64,000 nucleotides of DNA from Blastococcus sp. HT6-30 (GCF_039729015.1 NZ_CP155792.1:1322001-1386000), one strand, 5' to 3'; counted from the first letter of the stretch, positions 25,586 to 34,808 are shown. Numbers and translations are program-made. Notes: generated by a model not told the origin, from the letters alone.

Positions 25586-25653
25586 GCCCCGCGGCACGAC
25601 GACGTGTGCACGAAACGGTGCCCCGGTCCTCGGTTCGGCGCCCGCCGCCGCGG

Positions 25654-27618
25654 TCAGTGCGAGGTGCGCCGGCCCGGCGCGGCGTCCCGCACCAGCCGGC
25701 GGGCCACGTCCACCTCGCGCGCGACCGGGGCCAGCACGCCCTCGGCGTGCAGCTCGGCGTCGTCCGGTGCCCGGGGTGCCCGGACGTCGTCCTCGAGCGA
25801 GCGGATGGCCCGGCGCAGCACCGCCACCTGGGCGAGGTCCGGGGCCGGCTCGCCGCCGCGGGTGGCGATGACCGCCTCGGTGACCGCGTCGGAGGTGCGC
25901 TCCAGCTGCACGATGACCGGCCACCAGGCGGCTGCCCGCGTGCTGATCGGTGGTGGCTCGGCGAGCCGCCGCTGCAGCTGGGTCTGCAGCTCGGTGAGCG
26001 CGCGGTAGTTGCGCCGGCGGGCACGCCGGCGCTCGGCCGGGCTGCCGGTGAAGGCGGCGTCGACGAAGGCGTCCAGGGCGAGGGCGGCGTCCCGCAGGGC
26101 CTCGTCCAGGGGGGCCCGCCAGGTCTGCGGCCACAGCAGGTAGCCGAAGACCAGCACGATGGCGCAGCCGATCAGCGTGTCCAGCAGCCGCGCGCCGACC
26201 AGCCCCGGGCCGCCGGGGAGGGCGAGGTCCAGCAACAGGATGATCAGCGGCGTCTGGAAGACGGAGAACAGCCCGAAGTTCGCGTTGCGGGCCCACGGCA
26301 GGACGGCCGCGGAGCAGGCGAGCGCGACGAGCACCCAGCCGTTGCGGGGGAGGACCGCCAGGAGCGCCGACCCGAGCAGGACGCCCAGCAGCGTGCCGGC
26401 GCCGCGCTGCACGGCGCGGGTGAACACCGACCCGAAGTCGGGCTTGAGGATGATCGCGACGGTGAGCAGCACCCAGTAGGGACGCTCGATCGGCACGTAC
26501 TGGCGGGCGATCTCGGCGACGGTCATGCACAGCGACAGGCGGACGGCGAAGGCGCGGGTGTCTGCGCTGGCCACGGTCCGGTCGGCCAGGTCCCGCGCCC
26601 GGGCCCGGAGGCTGGACTCCGGCCGGGTCGCCGCAGCGCTGGCCCGCTCCTCGGGATCGCCGACGACGTTCCACACCAGCCGGACGCCGTGCCGCACCGC
26701 CCGCACGGCGGGGTGCCCCTCCTCGAGCGGGGCGGGCCGCTGGTCGGTCAGTTCACCGCTCCCGGTGATCGCCGCCGCCAGTGCGTGCACCGCGGTCACG
26801 TCCTGCGGGTCGGCCGGCACGCCCGCCCGCGCGGCGGCGACCGCCCCCTCCACCAGCGGTGCCGCGGCGTTCAGGACGCCGGCCAGCTCGGACAGCTGGC
26901 GGGTGCGGCCGGCGGAGCGGCTGCGGCTGCGGATGACGCGGTCGTAGGCGGTGTTGAGCGCGGTGGTGAGGCTCCGGCGGGCGTCGGGCGCGGTGTCGCT
27001 GCCGATCGCCGCGAGCAGCTCGCCGATCCGCGTGAAGACCGTGGCGACGGCGGCCCGGTCGGGGTCGAGCTGCTCGGTGCGGGCCTGGACGAGGGTCATC
27101 AGCGTCGCCCAGGCCGCGCCGCAGAAGAAGAAGCCGACCTCGGCCACCGCCGGCAGCGGGGTGACCAGACCGGAGGCCAGCGCCGTGTAGATCAGCAGCT
27201 GGAGCGAGCCCAGCGAGAGCGCGGCGTTGACCGCGCTGATGAGCGCGGCGACCGCCGACAGCAGGGCGATGACCACCACCGGCTCCCACCCGCCGCCGGT
27301 GGCGTACTGGCCGGCCAGCAGGCCCAGGGTGCCGAACAGCGTCGCCGCGCCGATCCGCCGGAGCCGGTCCCGCAGCGGCCCCGGTTGCGGCGCCAGGCTC
27401 GCGGCGAGCGCCCCCATGGTGCCGAAGACGCCGGCGCCCAGGGCCGCGGCGGAGTCCAGCCCGCCGCCGACCGTGAGGGACGCGGCCAGCGGAGCGGGGA
27501 CGGCGACGGCGAACCTGGCGACGTCGCGCCACGGGACCGGCGGGGGCGTGGTGCGGACCAGCTCCTCCAGCCATGCCGGTGGCCGCAGCGCCCGTTCCCG
27601 ACGCCGCCCGTCCGCCAC
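25654..27618 (-). CDS. FUSC-family membrane protein (aromatic acid/fusaric acid exporter-like)
   Basis: This encodes 654 residues from a GTG start. There are two hydrophobic blocks, at about 45-165 and about 385-505. The first has six short segments beginning VAVPAPLAASLTVGG; the second contains VPIERPYWVLLTVAIILKPD and later LGVLLGSALLA, the FUSC_2 hallmark. A soluble helical region joins them and the C-terminal tail is Arg-rich. This two-block layout is that of YccS/AaeB-like transporters that expel aromatic acids. The substrate here is not known. It diverges from the Nif3 gene. Confidence 0.88.
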   Translation of the reverse strand: MADGRRRERALRPPAWLEELVRTTPPPVPWRDVARFAVAVPAPLAASLTVGGGLDSAAALGAGVFGTMGALAASLAPQPGPLRDRLRRIGAATLFGTLGLLAGQYATGGGWEPVVVIALLSAVAALISAVNAALSLGSLQLLIYTALASGLVTPLPAVAEVGFFFCGAAWATLMTLVQARTEQLDPDRAAVATVFTRIGELLAAIGSDTAPDARRSLTTALNTAYDRVIRSRSRSAGRTRQLSELAGVLNAAAPLVEGAVAAARAGVPADPQDVTAVHALAAAITGSGELTDQRPAPLEEGHPAVRAVRHGVRLVWNVVGDPEERASAAATRPESSLRARARDLADRTVASADTRAFAVRLSLCMTVAEIARQYVPIERPYWVLLTVAIILKPDFGSVFTRAVQRGAGTLLGVLLGSALLAVLPRNGWVLVALACSAAVLPWARNANFGLFSVFQTPLIILLLDLALPGGPGLVGARLLDTLIGCAIVLVFGYLLWPQTWRAPLDEALRDAALALDAFVDAAFTGSPAERRRARRRNYRALTELQTQLQRRLAEPPPISTRAAAWWPVIVQLERTSDAVTEAVIATRGGEPAPDLAQVAVLRRAIRSLEDDVRAPRAPDDAELHAEGVLAPVAREVDVARRLVRDAAPGRRTSH

Positions 27619-27676
27619 TCCTGGAGCTTGTCACTGCGCAGCACCGGGCGCGCACCCCCGCCTACGCTGACCAGCC

Positions 27677-28495
27677 GTGACCGTGCTGCTCGGCGAGGTC
27701 CTCGCCGCCCTCGACGCCCGCTACGACCCCGCACTCGCCGAGGGCTGGGACGCGGTCGGCCTGGTGTGCGGCGATCCCGCGGACGAGGTCCGGTCGGTGC
27801 TGTTCGCCGTCGACCCCACCGCCGCCGTCGTCGACGAGGTGGTCGCCACCGGCGCGCAGTTGCTGGTCATCCACCACCCGCTGTTCCTGACCGCGGTGCA
27901 CGGCGTGCCGGCCGACGACGCCAAGGGCCGGCTGGTGCACCGGCTGATCCGGGCCGGCGCGGGGTTGTTCGTCGCGCACACCAACGCCGACCGGGCGCCC
28001 TGTGGGGTCAACGCCGCGCTGGCCGCCGTCCTGGGGCTCGCCGACCCCGTTCCGCTGGAGCCGGCCGGTGACGATCCGCGCGCCGGCCTCGGCCGCGTGG
28101 GCGCGCTGCCCGGACCGATGACCCTGCGGGAGTTCGCCGGGCACGCGGCGGCGGTGCTGCCGGCCACGGCCGGGGGCGTCCGGGCGGCGGGCGATCCCGA
28201 CCGGGTCGTCCGCCGGGTGGCGGTGTGCGGCGGCAGCGGGGGGTCGCTGCTCCCGGCCGCCGCGGCCGCCGGGGCGGACGTGCTCCTCACCAGCGACCTG
28301 AAGCACCACCCGGTGTCCGACGCCCTGGAGGTGCCGGGTCCGGCGCTGGTCGACGTGGCGCACTACGCCTCGGAGTGGCCCTGGCTGCCGGTGGCCGCCG
28401 ACGTGCTGCGCCGCGATCTCGGCGACCGGGTGGAGGTCGGGGTGTCCACCCGGCGGACCGATCCGTGGAGCTGCCGGGCCGACGCGGCCGGCTGA
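27677..28495 (+). CDS. Nif3-like dinuclear metal-centre protein (GTP cyclohydrolase I type 2-like)
   Basis: This encodes 272 residues from the GTG at 27677. Metal ligands of the Nif3 fold are visible: LLVIHHPLF (His-His), FVAHTNAD, TSDLKHHPVSDA and DVAHYASEW. It lacks the PII-like insertion of longer members. The family is widespread and of uncertain enzyme activity. In mycobacteria it begins the Rv2230c-Rv2229c-Rv2228c group (Nif3, zinc ribbon, RNase H-phosphatase); here the same three genes appear in order but separated by a cstA insertion. Confidence 0.92.
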   Translation: MTVLLGEVLAALDARYDPALAEGWDAVGLVCGDPADEVRSVLFAVDPTAAVVDEVVATGAQLLVIHHPLFLTAVHGVPADDAKGRLVHRLIRAGAGLFVAHTNADRAPCGVNAALAAVLGLADPVPLEPAGDDPRAGLGRVGALPGPMTLREFAGHAAAVLPATAGGVRAAGDPDRVVRRVAVCGGSGGSLLPAAAAAGADVLLTSDLKHHPVSDALEVPGPALVDVAHYASEWPWLPVAADVLRRDLGDRVEVGVSTRRTDPWSCRADAAG

Positions 28496-28505
28496 GCCCG
28501 CCGGC

Positions 28506-29285
28506 TCAACCGTGACCGGCGGCGCGCAGTGCCCGGACGCAGGAACGCTCGAGGGCGCGCTGGCGGCGTATGCGGGTGAGCAGGCCCGGCACCGGCTCCA
28601 GCTCCCGGGTCACGGCCGGCTGCGTCACGGTGAGCCGGTCGTCGGCGTACCGGCCGGCGGTCGTGTGCACGGTCCACCGCTCGACGTCGGGCACGGACAG
28701 CTCCTGACCGACGAGCACCGCCGGTCCCCTCACGCCCGCCGGACCGCCCCGCACCTCCAGCGGAGCGGTGCCCCAGTCGGCCACCCGCACGGTGCGCACG
28801 TGCAGGGTTCCGTCGTCGACCCCCAGCACCACATCGCCCGGGCCCTCGCGCCGCCCGCCCGCGACGACGTCGACGGGTTCCAGCACCAGTACCAGCCGGG
28901 GCAGGTACCACCAGTGCTCGCGGCGCAGCATCGGTGAGTCGGCGAGCGCGCGGGCCGGCGGGTGCTTGCGCAGCTCCTGGTCGAGCAGCTCGTCGGTGAA
29001 CAGGTCGCCCGCGCCGTCCTCGACGAGCGTGAGCGGCCCGGTGGCCACCAGGGGCGCCCAGCGGGACCCGGTCAGCCGCGGATCGGAGAGGACCAGCGCC
29101 GCCGCGCCGCCCGAGGCCGCGGCGCGGGCGGTTCCCACGTGCCCCCACGGGAGGGCGACCGCCGGCCGGCCGCCGAGGACCAGGGGGACGACGCCGATGG
29201 CGCCGGGCGCCTCACCGGGCGTGCGCCATAACAGTTCGGCCACACCGGCGGAGTGGATCGCTGCGGGCAGACTTGTGGCGTCCAT
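28506..29285 (-). CDS. Hypothetical protein, possible split-beta-barrel (PPOX-like) fold
   Basis: This encodes 259 residues from the ATG at 29285; an adjacent GTG one codon earlier is possible. It is not firmly recognised. The N-terminal half alternates short strands (VVPLVLGGRPAVALPWGHVG, then AALVLSDPRL, LVATGPLTLVED), as in pyridoxamine-oxidase-like split barrels. The middle holds HWWYLPRLVLVLEPV and the end is basic. There is no signal peptide or metal motif. It converges on Nif3 (10-bp gap) and diverges from cstA (44-bp gap). Confidence 0.65.
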   Translation of the reverse strand: MDATSLPAAIHSAGVAELLWRTPGEAPGAIGVVPLVLGGRPAVALPWGHVGTARAAASGGAAALVLSDPRLTGSRWAPLVATGPLTLVEDGAGDLFTDELLDQELRKHPPARALADSPMLRREHWWYLPRLVLVLEPVDVVAGGRREGPGDVVLGVDDGTLHVRTVRVADWGTAPLEVRGGPAGVRGPAVLVGQELSVPDVERWTVHTTAGRYADDRLTVTQPAVTRELEPVPGLLTRIRRQRALERSCVRALRAAGHG

Positions 29286-29329
29286 CACCTGGTTGTCTAC
29301 TCCCTCCGACGGCGGCGACGGTGCCGCCC

Positions 29330-31150
29330 ATGGACCTGGGGGTCGCCGTGCCCGCGTTCGTCGTGGCCGCAGTGGTCGGGGTGCTGTTCTTCCTCGGCTA
29401 CCGGTACTACTCCAGCTACCTGGCCCGGAAGGTGTACGCTCTCGACCCGGCCTTCGTCACGCCGGCGCACCAGTTCAACGACGGCAACGACTTCGTGCCG
29501 ACGAACAAGCACGTCCTCTTCGGCCACCACTTCACCTCGGTGGCCGGGGCCGCGCCGATCGTCGGCCCGGCGATCGCGGTCTTCTGGGGCTGGGGACCGG
29601 CGCTGACCTGGATCGTCCTCGGCACGATCTTCGCCGCCGGGGTGCACGACCTGGGCGCGCTGGCGGTGTCGGTCCGGCACAAGGCGAAGAGCATCGGCAC
29701 GCTGGCCGGCGAGGTCATCAACGGCCGGGCCCGCAAGCTCTTCCTGGCCATCATCTTCTTCCTGCTGACCCTGGTGAACGCGGTGTTCGCGGTGGTCATC
29801 GGAAACCTGTTCGTCGCCAACCCGGGCGCGGTCATCCCGATCGTGGGCGAGATCCCGCTGGCCATCGCCATCGGCGTCTACATCTACCGCACCCGCTCGT
29901 CGGCCCTGCTGCCCTCGATCGTGGGCGTGGTGGTGCTCTACGCGCTGATCCTGGTCGGCAACGCCTTTCCGATCTCGCTCGACGGGCTGGCCGAGGCGCT
30001 CGGCGTCGAGCAGACCCGCAACGTCTGGGTCGTCCTGCTCTTCGCCTACACCTGGATCGCCTCGCGCATCCCGGTGTGGGTCCTGCTGCAACCGCGCGAC
30101 TACATCAACAGCCACCAGCTGTTCATCGCGCTCGGGGTCATCGCCCTGGGCGTCATCGTCGGCATGAACACCATCCAGGCGCCGGTGGTCAACGACGTCC
30201 CTGAGGGGTCACCGAGCTTCTTCCCGTTCCTGTTCATCACCATCGCCTGCGGGGCGATCTCCGGCTTCCACTCGCTGGTCTCCTCCGGGACCACCTCCAA
30301 GCAGCTGGACAAGGAGTCCGACGCCCGCTACGTCGGGTACATGGGCGCCGTCGGGGAGGGCTCCCTGGCCACCGGCGCCGTCCTCGCCGCCACGGCGGGG
30401 GTCGCGGCGTCCCAGGCCGACTGGCAGGCGCTCTACCCCGACTTCGCCACGGCGTCGAGCGGCGCCACCGGCAACTTCGTCCGGGGGGTGGCCGAGTTCG
30501 CCAACAACATCGCCATCCCGCTGGACCTCGCGACCATCTTCGCCGCGGTGGTCGTCATCAGCTTCGCCGCCACCACGATGGACACCGGCGTGCGGCTGCA
30601 GCGCTACGTCGTCCAGGAGATCGGCGAGCTGGTCAAGGTGCGAGCGCTCTCCCGGAACCTCACGGTGGCGACCACCATCGCCGTCGTGATCCCGCTGGCC
30701 ATGGCGCTCCTGCCCGGCGGCGGGGAAGCGGGGTACACGTTCGGCGTCCTGTGGCAGCTGTTCGGGACCACCAACCAGCTCACCGCAGGGCTCGCGCTGT
30801 CGGTCATCGCGGTGTGGATCACCCGGCGGGGCCGGAACCCGATCGCCGCCCTCGTGCCGCTGGTGTTCCTGCTGGCCATGACCACGTGGGCGCTGCTGGT
30901 CAACCTGCGCAACTTCGTCCGGGACGACCAGTGGGTCCTGGCGCCGCTGGACGCGGTCATCTTCGTCCTGGCGGTCTGGCTGATCGTCGAGGCCGCCCTG
31001 GCCCTCCGCGCGGCGCACCGGGAGCGGCCGTCGCTCGTGGACGCCGACGGCACCGGTGCCGGGCGGGAGTCCGTCGTGGCCCGGGCGAACCCGGACGAGC
31101 CGACGTCGGACCGCCCGATCGGAGGCCCCGACCGGGACGGCGACCGGTGA
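29330..31150 (+). CDS. cstA: Carbon starvation protein A family (pyruvate/peptide transporter)
   Basis: This encodes 606 residues from the ATG at 29330. It is a multi-pass inner-membrane transporter of the CstA/BtsT family. Typical blocks are TPAHQFNDGNDFVPTNKHVLFGHHF (starting about residue 43), GVHDLGALAVSVRHKAKS, CGAISGFHSLVSSGTTSKQ and ATTMDTGVRLQRY. Members import pyruvate or peptides under starvation. The usual YbdD/YjiX small partner does not follow; instead a CC-motif protein gene overlaps the stop (GTGA). The C-terminal 40 residues are a polar tail. The insertion interrupts the conserved Nif3/zinc-ribbon order. Confidence 0.94.
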   Translation: MDLGVAVPAFVVAAVVGVLFFLGYRYYSSYLARKVYALDPAFVTPAHQFNDGNDFVPTNKHVLFGHHFTSVAGAAPIVGPAIAVFWGWGPALTWIVLGTIFAAGVHDLGALAVSVRHKAKSIGTLAGEVINGRARKLFLAIIFFLLTLVNAVFAVVIGNLFVANPGAVIPIVGEIPLAIAIGVYIYRTRSSALLPSIVGVVVLYALILVGNAFPISLDGLAEALGVEQTRNVWVVLLFAYTWIASRIPVWVLLQPRDYINSHQLFIALGVIALGVIVGMNTIQAPVVNDVPEGSPSFFPFLFITIACGAISGFHSLVSSGTTSKQLDKESDARYVGYMGAVGEGSLATGAVLAATAGVAASQADWQALYPDFATASSGATGNFVRGVAEFANNIAIPLDLATIFAAVVVISFAATTMDTGVRLQRYVVQEIGELVKVRALSRNLTVATTIAVVIPLAMALLPGGGEAGYTFGVLWQLFGTTNQLTAGLALSVIAVWITRRGRNPIAALVPLVFLLAMTTWALLVNLRNFVRDDQWVLAPLDAVIFVLAVWLIVEAALALRAAHRERPSLVDADGTGAGRESVVARANPDEPTSDRPIGGPDRDGDR

Positions 31151-31590
31151 GCCGGCGGGTCGTCCTCGTCCGCGGCCCGCGCGCGGCCGCCGGGTCCGGC
31201 GGCTGCTGCAGCGGGGACGTCCGGCCCTTCGACGAGGGCGGCTCGCACGCCCACGCGCCGTCGGAGGACACCGTGGCGGCGGTGTACCGGGCGCTCCGCG
31301 CGGCGGTGCCGGCCGACGTCGCGGTCGAGGTGGTCTCGCCGTCGAACTGGCTCTGGCTGCTGCCGGCCCTGGTCACCGACGGCCGGCGCCGGGGGCTGCG
31401 CGGTGCGGCCTTGCGGCGGTCGGTCCGCGCCGGGATGGCCGTGGAGTCCCTGATCGCCGACGGGGCGGTGCTCGCCTCGGGCCGGCTGCCCGCCCCGGCG
31501 GCGGCGGTGGCCGCGGTGGAGGTGGAGCTGGGCGTGCGGGGAGCCGCCGGCTCACCGGCGGGGCGGGCGGGGGAGCCGCAGGTAGGTTGA
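31147..31590 (+). CDS. Small CC-motif protein coupled to cstA (unknown function)
   Basis: This encodes 147 residues. The GTG at 31147 overlaps the cstA stop (GTGA). The N-terminus carries GSGGCCSGD, two adjacent Cys in a Gly-rich turn, followed by a His-containing GGSHAHAPSED and a thioredoxin-like alternation of helix and strand (VAVEVVSPSNWLWLLPAL). Cys-Cys-Ser-Gly in a Gly turn suggests metal or thiol chemistry, but no known family was recognised. Its tight coupling implies a function with CstA; it occupies the place normally taken by YbdD. Confidence 0.7.
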   Translation: MSRRVVLVRGPRAAAGSGGCCSGDVRPFDEGGSHAHAPSEDTVAAVYRALRAAVPADVAVEVVSPSNWLWLLPALVTDGRRRGLRGAALRRSVRAGMAVESLIADGAVLASGRLPAPAAAVAAVEVELGVRGAAGSPAGRAGEPQVG

Positions 31591-31595
31591 GCGGC

Positions 31596-32336
31596 GTGAA
31601 GGCCGACCATTTCGAGCAGCAGAAGCTCCTGGAGCTGGCGGCGGAGGACGTCGCCCTCACCCAGCTCGCGCACCGCAGGCGGACGCTTCCGGAGGCCGTC
31701 GCCGTGGAGTCCGCCGCCCAGGCGGAACGGGCGCTGGCCGATGACGCGGTCCGGGCCGAGACCGCAGCGCGGGACCTGCAGCGCGAGGTGAAGCGGCTCG
31801 AGGCGGACGTGGAGACCGTCCGGGCCCGCGCGGCCAAGGACCAGAAGCTGCTCGACTCGGGCAGCGTCGCGGCGAAGCAGATGACCGATCTGCAACACGA
31901 GCTGCAGTCACTGGCGCGCCGTCAGTCGGACCTGGAGGACCAGGAGCTCGAGCTGATGGAGAGCCTGGAGACCGCTGAGGCCGCCCTCCGGGAGGCGCGG
32001 GCGGGTGTGGAGGAGGCGCGCGCCGCGCTCGAGCGGGCCGAGCAGCTGCGCGAGGACGCGCTGGCCGACATCGCCGACAGCACGGCGCGGCACGAGGCCG
32101 CACGGGCGGCCGTCGCCGGGGGCATCTCGGCGCCGCTGCTGGGCCTCTACGACCGGATCCGCGCGCAGACCGGCACCACCGGTGCGGCGATGCTCAAGGC
32201 CCGGCAGTGCCAGGGGTGCCGGATCGAGCTGAACGGCCGGGACCTCGCCGCGGTGCGCAACGCCGACCCGCACGAGGTCGTCCGGTGCGAGAACTGCGGC
32301 CGGATCCTGGTGCGCACCGCCGAGTCCGGACTGTGA
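31596..32336 (+). CDS. C4-type zinc-ribbon coiled-coil protein
   Basis: This encodes 246 residues from the GTG at 31596. The first 190 or so residues are a long antiparallel coiled coil rich in Glu, Ala, Arg and Leu. The C-terminal zinc ribbon has two Cys pairs, CQGC and CENC, with the family's IELNGRDLAAVRN between them. This is the zf-RING_7/DUF164 family, conserved in actinobacteria between Nif3 and the RNase H-phosphatase. Nucleic-acid or protein binding is likely; the precise role is unknown. Confidence 0.93.
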   Translation: MKADHFEQQKLLELAAEDVALTQLAHRRRTLPEAVAVESAAQAERALADDAVRAETAARDLQREVKRLEADVETVRARAAKDQKLLDSGSVAAKQMTDLQHELQSLARRQSDLEDQELELMESLETAEAALREARAGVEEARAALERAEQLREDALADIADSTARHEAARAAVAGGISAPLLGLYDRIRAQTGTTGAAMLKARQCQGCRIELNGRDLAAVRNADPHEVVRCENCGRILVRTAESGL

Positions 32337-32439
32337 GGACGACGGGCGAGGGAGCATCGCCACTGGCTGGAGGCACCTCCCGCCTGCGGGGGACGGCGAG
32401 CGAGGATCGGATCGAGTCCGGAGTCGGGCGGGGAGCACG

Positions 32440-33534
32440 GTGAGCCGTCGGTTCATCGTCGAGGCCGACGGCGGGTCGCGGGGCAACCCCGGGCCGGCCG
32501 GCTACGGCGCGCTGGTGCGGGATGCGCAGACCGGGCGGGTGCTGGCCGAGCGCGCCGCGTCGGTCGGGCGGGCCACCAACAACGTCGCCGAGTACGGCGG
32601 GCTGGTCGCCGGGCTGCAGGCGGCGCTCGACATCGACGCCTCCGCCCAGGTCGAGGTGCGGATGGACTCCAAGCTCGTCGTCGAGCAGATGTCGGGCCGC
32701 TGGAAGATCAAGCACCCCGACATGCAGCAGCTCGCGCTGCAGGCCCAGCAGATCGCCCGGAAGCTGGGCAGCGTCCGGTACACGTGGGTGCCGCGGGCGC
32801 AGAACGGTGCGGCCGACGCGCTGGCCAACAGCGCGATGGACGGCCGGCCGGTGCACCGCGACGCCGCCGCCGAACCCTCGGCCGCCGAGGACGACGTCCA
32901 GCCGGTGCCCGAGCCCGCTCCCGTCGTCACCACCGTCACGCACCTGCTGCGCCACGGGCAGACCGAGCACACGCCCGAGCGCCGGTTCAGCGGGCGCAAC
33001 GAGCTGCCGCTGTCCCGCACCGGCCGGGCCGAGGCCGAGGCGGCGGGGGAGCGTGCCGCGCACCTGGGCATCGAGGTCGTCGTCGCCTCGCCGCTGGCCC
33101 GCACGCGGGAGACCGCCGAGATCGTGGCCGCCCGGCTCGGACTGCCCGTCGAGTTCGACGACGACCTCCGGGAGCTGGATTTCGGCGACCTGGAGGGGCT
33201 CACCCTCGACGAGGCCCGCGCCCGGCACCCGCTGGCCGTGCGCCGCTTCATGTCCGACGTGACGGTGGCCGCGCCGGGGGGTGAGTCGATCACCGACGTG
33301 AGCGTCCGGCTGGCCGGTGCCCGCCGGCGCATCCTCACCCGGCACGCAGGGAGGACCGTGCTGGTGGTCAGCCACGTCACGCCGATCAAGCTGTTGCTCG
33401 CGGCCGGGCTCGGGGTCGGCGACGACGTCGTCCACCGGGTGTTCCTCGAGGCGGCGTCGCTGTGCACGGTCGCCTGGACGTCCGAGGGCGGGGCCTCGGT
33501 GCGGCTGGTGAACGACACCGCGCACCTGCGCTGA
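32440..33534 (+). CDS. Bifunctional RNase HI / acid phosphatase (CobC-like)
   Basis: This encodes 364 residues from a GTG start. The N-terminal RNase HI domain has Asp10 in VEADGGSRGNPGPA, Glu51 in NNVAEYGGL and Asp76 in RMDSKLV, with a late Asp in GAADALAN. It removes RNA from RNA-DNA hybrids. After a Pro/Glu linker the histidine phosphatase domain starts at about 165, with the phosphohistidine motif LLRHGQTEH (His172), VASPLARTRETAE and VVSHVTPIK. The mycobacterial homologue (Rv2228c) has the same fusion; its phosphatase half is linked to alpha-ribazole phosphate in cobalamin synthesis. Confidence 0.95.
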   Translation: MSRRFIVEADGGSRGNPGPAGYGALVRDAQTGRVLAERAASVGRATNNVAEYGGLVAGLQAALDIDASAQVEVRMDSKLVVEQMSGRWKIKHPDMQQLALQAQQIARKLGSVRYTWVPRAQNGAADALANSAMDGRPVHRDAAAEPSAAEDDVQPVPEPAPVVTTVTHLLRHGQTEHTPERRFSGRNELPLSRTGRAEAEAAGERAAHLGIEVVVASPLARTRETAEIVAARLGLPVEFDDDLRELDFGDLEGLTLDEARARHPLAVRRFMSDVTVAAPGGESITDVSVRLAGARRRILTRHAGRTVLVVSHVTPIKLLLAAGLGVGDDVVHRVFLEAASLCTVAWTSEGGASVRLVNDTAHLR

Positions 33535-33604
33535 GCGGTCCGGCCGTCCTCGGCCGACGGTCGGCGCCGTCACGTGACCGCGGGCCGGCACCCTTGTCGG
33601 CGGG

Positions 33605-34360
33605 TCAGACCCGGGCGAACAGGTAGATCGAGACGGCCACGCCGAAGGTCACGATGAGCACCCGCAGGGGAGCCACCGGGATGCGGCTGGCGATCCGGGC
33701 GCCGAGGAAGCCGCCGACGAGGCTGGCCGGCGCGGCGACGGCGACGACGGCCCAGGCGACCGGCCCGAAGACGCCAAACACCACCAGCGTCACCGTGGCG
33801 GTGACCGCCGCGAGCGCGGACTTCAGCGCGTTGGCCAGCTTCAGCCGGTGCAGCCCGATGCCCAGCACGCCGACGAGGATCACGCCGAGCGCGCCGCCGA
33901 AGTAGCCGCCGTAAGCGGTGGCGAGGAACAGCGCCGGATACAGCCAGGCGGGGTCGCGGCCGGGCTCGCCGGCGGCCTGACCGGCCAGGCGTCGGGTGAC
34001 CAGGGGCTGGACGGCGAGCAGCAGGCTGGCCATCAGGACCAGCACGGGAACCACGACGTCGAAGGCCTCCGAGGGCGTGGTCAGCAGCAGGACGCTGCCC
34101 ACCAGCCCGCCGGCGACGGCGACCGCCGAGAAGCGGACCAGCCGGCGGCGCTGCCCGGCGTACTCGCGCCGGAAGCCGGCGACGCCGCCGAGGTAGCCGG
34201 GCCACTGGGCCAGGGAGTTGGTGACGTTGGCCGCCACCGTGCCGAGCCCCAGCGCCACCAGGGTGGGGAAGAGGATCAGGGAACCGCCGCCGGCGATGGA
34301 GTTGACGACGCCAGCGACGAAGGCGACACCGGCGGCGATGAGCAGGTCGACGGCGGACAC
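33605..34360 (-). CDS. TauE/SafE family membrane transporter (DUF81)
   Basis: This encodes 251 residues from a GTG start. About eight hydrophobic segments are present. The family motifs AGVVNSIAGGGSLILFPTL in the first and YGGYFGGALGVILVGVLG in the second repeat show the internal duplication. These carriers move sulfite, sulfoacetate or other organic anions. No sulfur genes lie nearby, so the substrate is open. It diverges from the DoxX-like gene 24 bp away, so the two must have overlapping promoters. Confidence 0.9.
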   Translation of the reverse strand: MSAVDLLIAAGVAFVAGVVNSIAGGGSLILFPTLVALGLGTVAANVTNSLAQWPGYLGGVAGFRREYAGQRRRLVRFSAVAVAGGLVGSVLLLTTPSEAFDVVVPVLVLMASLLLAVQPLVTRRLAGQAAGEPGRDPAWLYPALFLATAYGGYFGGALGVILVGVLGIGLHRLKLANALKSALAAVTATVTLVVFGVFGPVAWAVVAVAAPASLVGGFLGARIASRIPVAPLRVLIVTFGVAVSIYLFARV

Positions 34361-34384
34361 GACGGGGAACCCTACGGTGGGCCC

Positions 34385-34747
34385 GTGCGGAAGCCGCCGA
34401 GCGTGACGTGGCTGGGAGCGCTGCTGGGTGGATCCTGGGTGCTCCACCTGGTGCGGCCGCGCACCTACCAGTGGCTGGTGCCCCCGGAGCTCGGCGACGC
34501 CCGCGCATGGGTACTCGCCTCCGGCGTCGCCGAGATCGGCACCGCGGCGCTGCTCGCCGCGCCGGCCACCCGGCGCGCGGGCGGCTGGGCCGCCGCCGGC
34601 CTGCTGCTGGCCTTCGTGCCGGCCCACCTGCACACGTTCCGGATCGTTCCGCGGGCGGCAGTTCCGCTCGCGGTCTCGGGGGTGCGGCTGCCCCTGCAGG
34701 TGCCCATGGTGCGGGCTGCGCTGCGGGTCGCCCGCGGCCGGGCATGA
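34385..34747 (+). CDS. DoxX-like small integral membrane protein
   Basis: This encodes 120 residues from the GTG at 34385. It has four hydrophobic segments with a short basic C-terminus. The pattern WLGALLGGSWVLHLVRP, then ASGVAEIGTAALLAAP, then LLLAFVPAHLHT resembles DoxX-like proteins, whose role is usually unassigned. The PIG-L deacetylase gene follows 61 bp downstream on the same strand. Confidence 0.75.
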   Translation: MRKPPSVTWLGALLGGSWVLHLVRPRTYQWLVPPELGDARAWVLASGVAEIGTAALLAAPATRRAGGWAAAGLLLAFVPAHLHTFRIVPRAAVPLAVSGVRLPLQVPMVRAALRVARGRA

Positions 34748-34808
34748 CCGAGGGCGGCTGCCGTGCCGCGAGGGTGACCGCCGCGCCGGGGCCGGGCACA
34801 CTGCGAGC

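Noticed and set aside
32337-32439. A gene or repeat in the gap before the RNase H-phosphatase gene
   Set aside because: The 103 bp show no frame with a start and ribosome-binding site and only weak local similarity to the flanking sequence.
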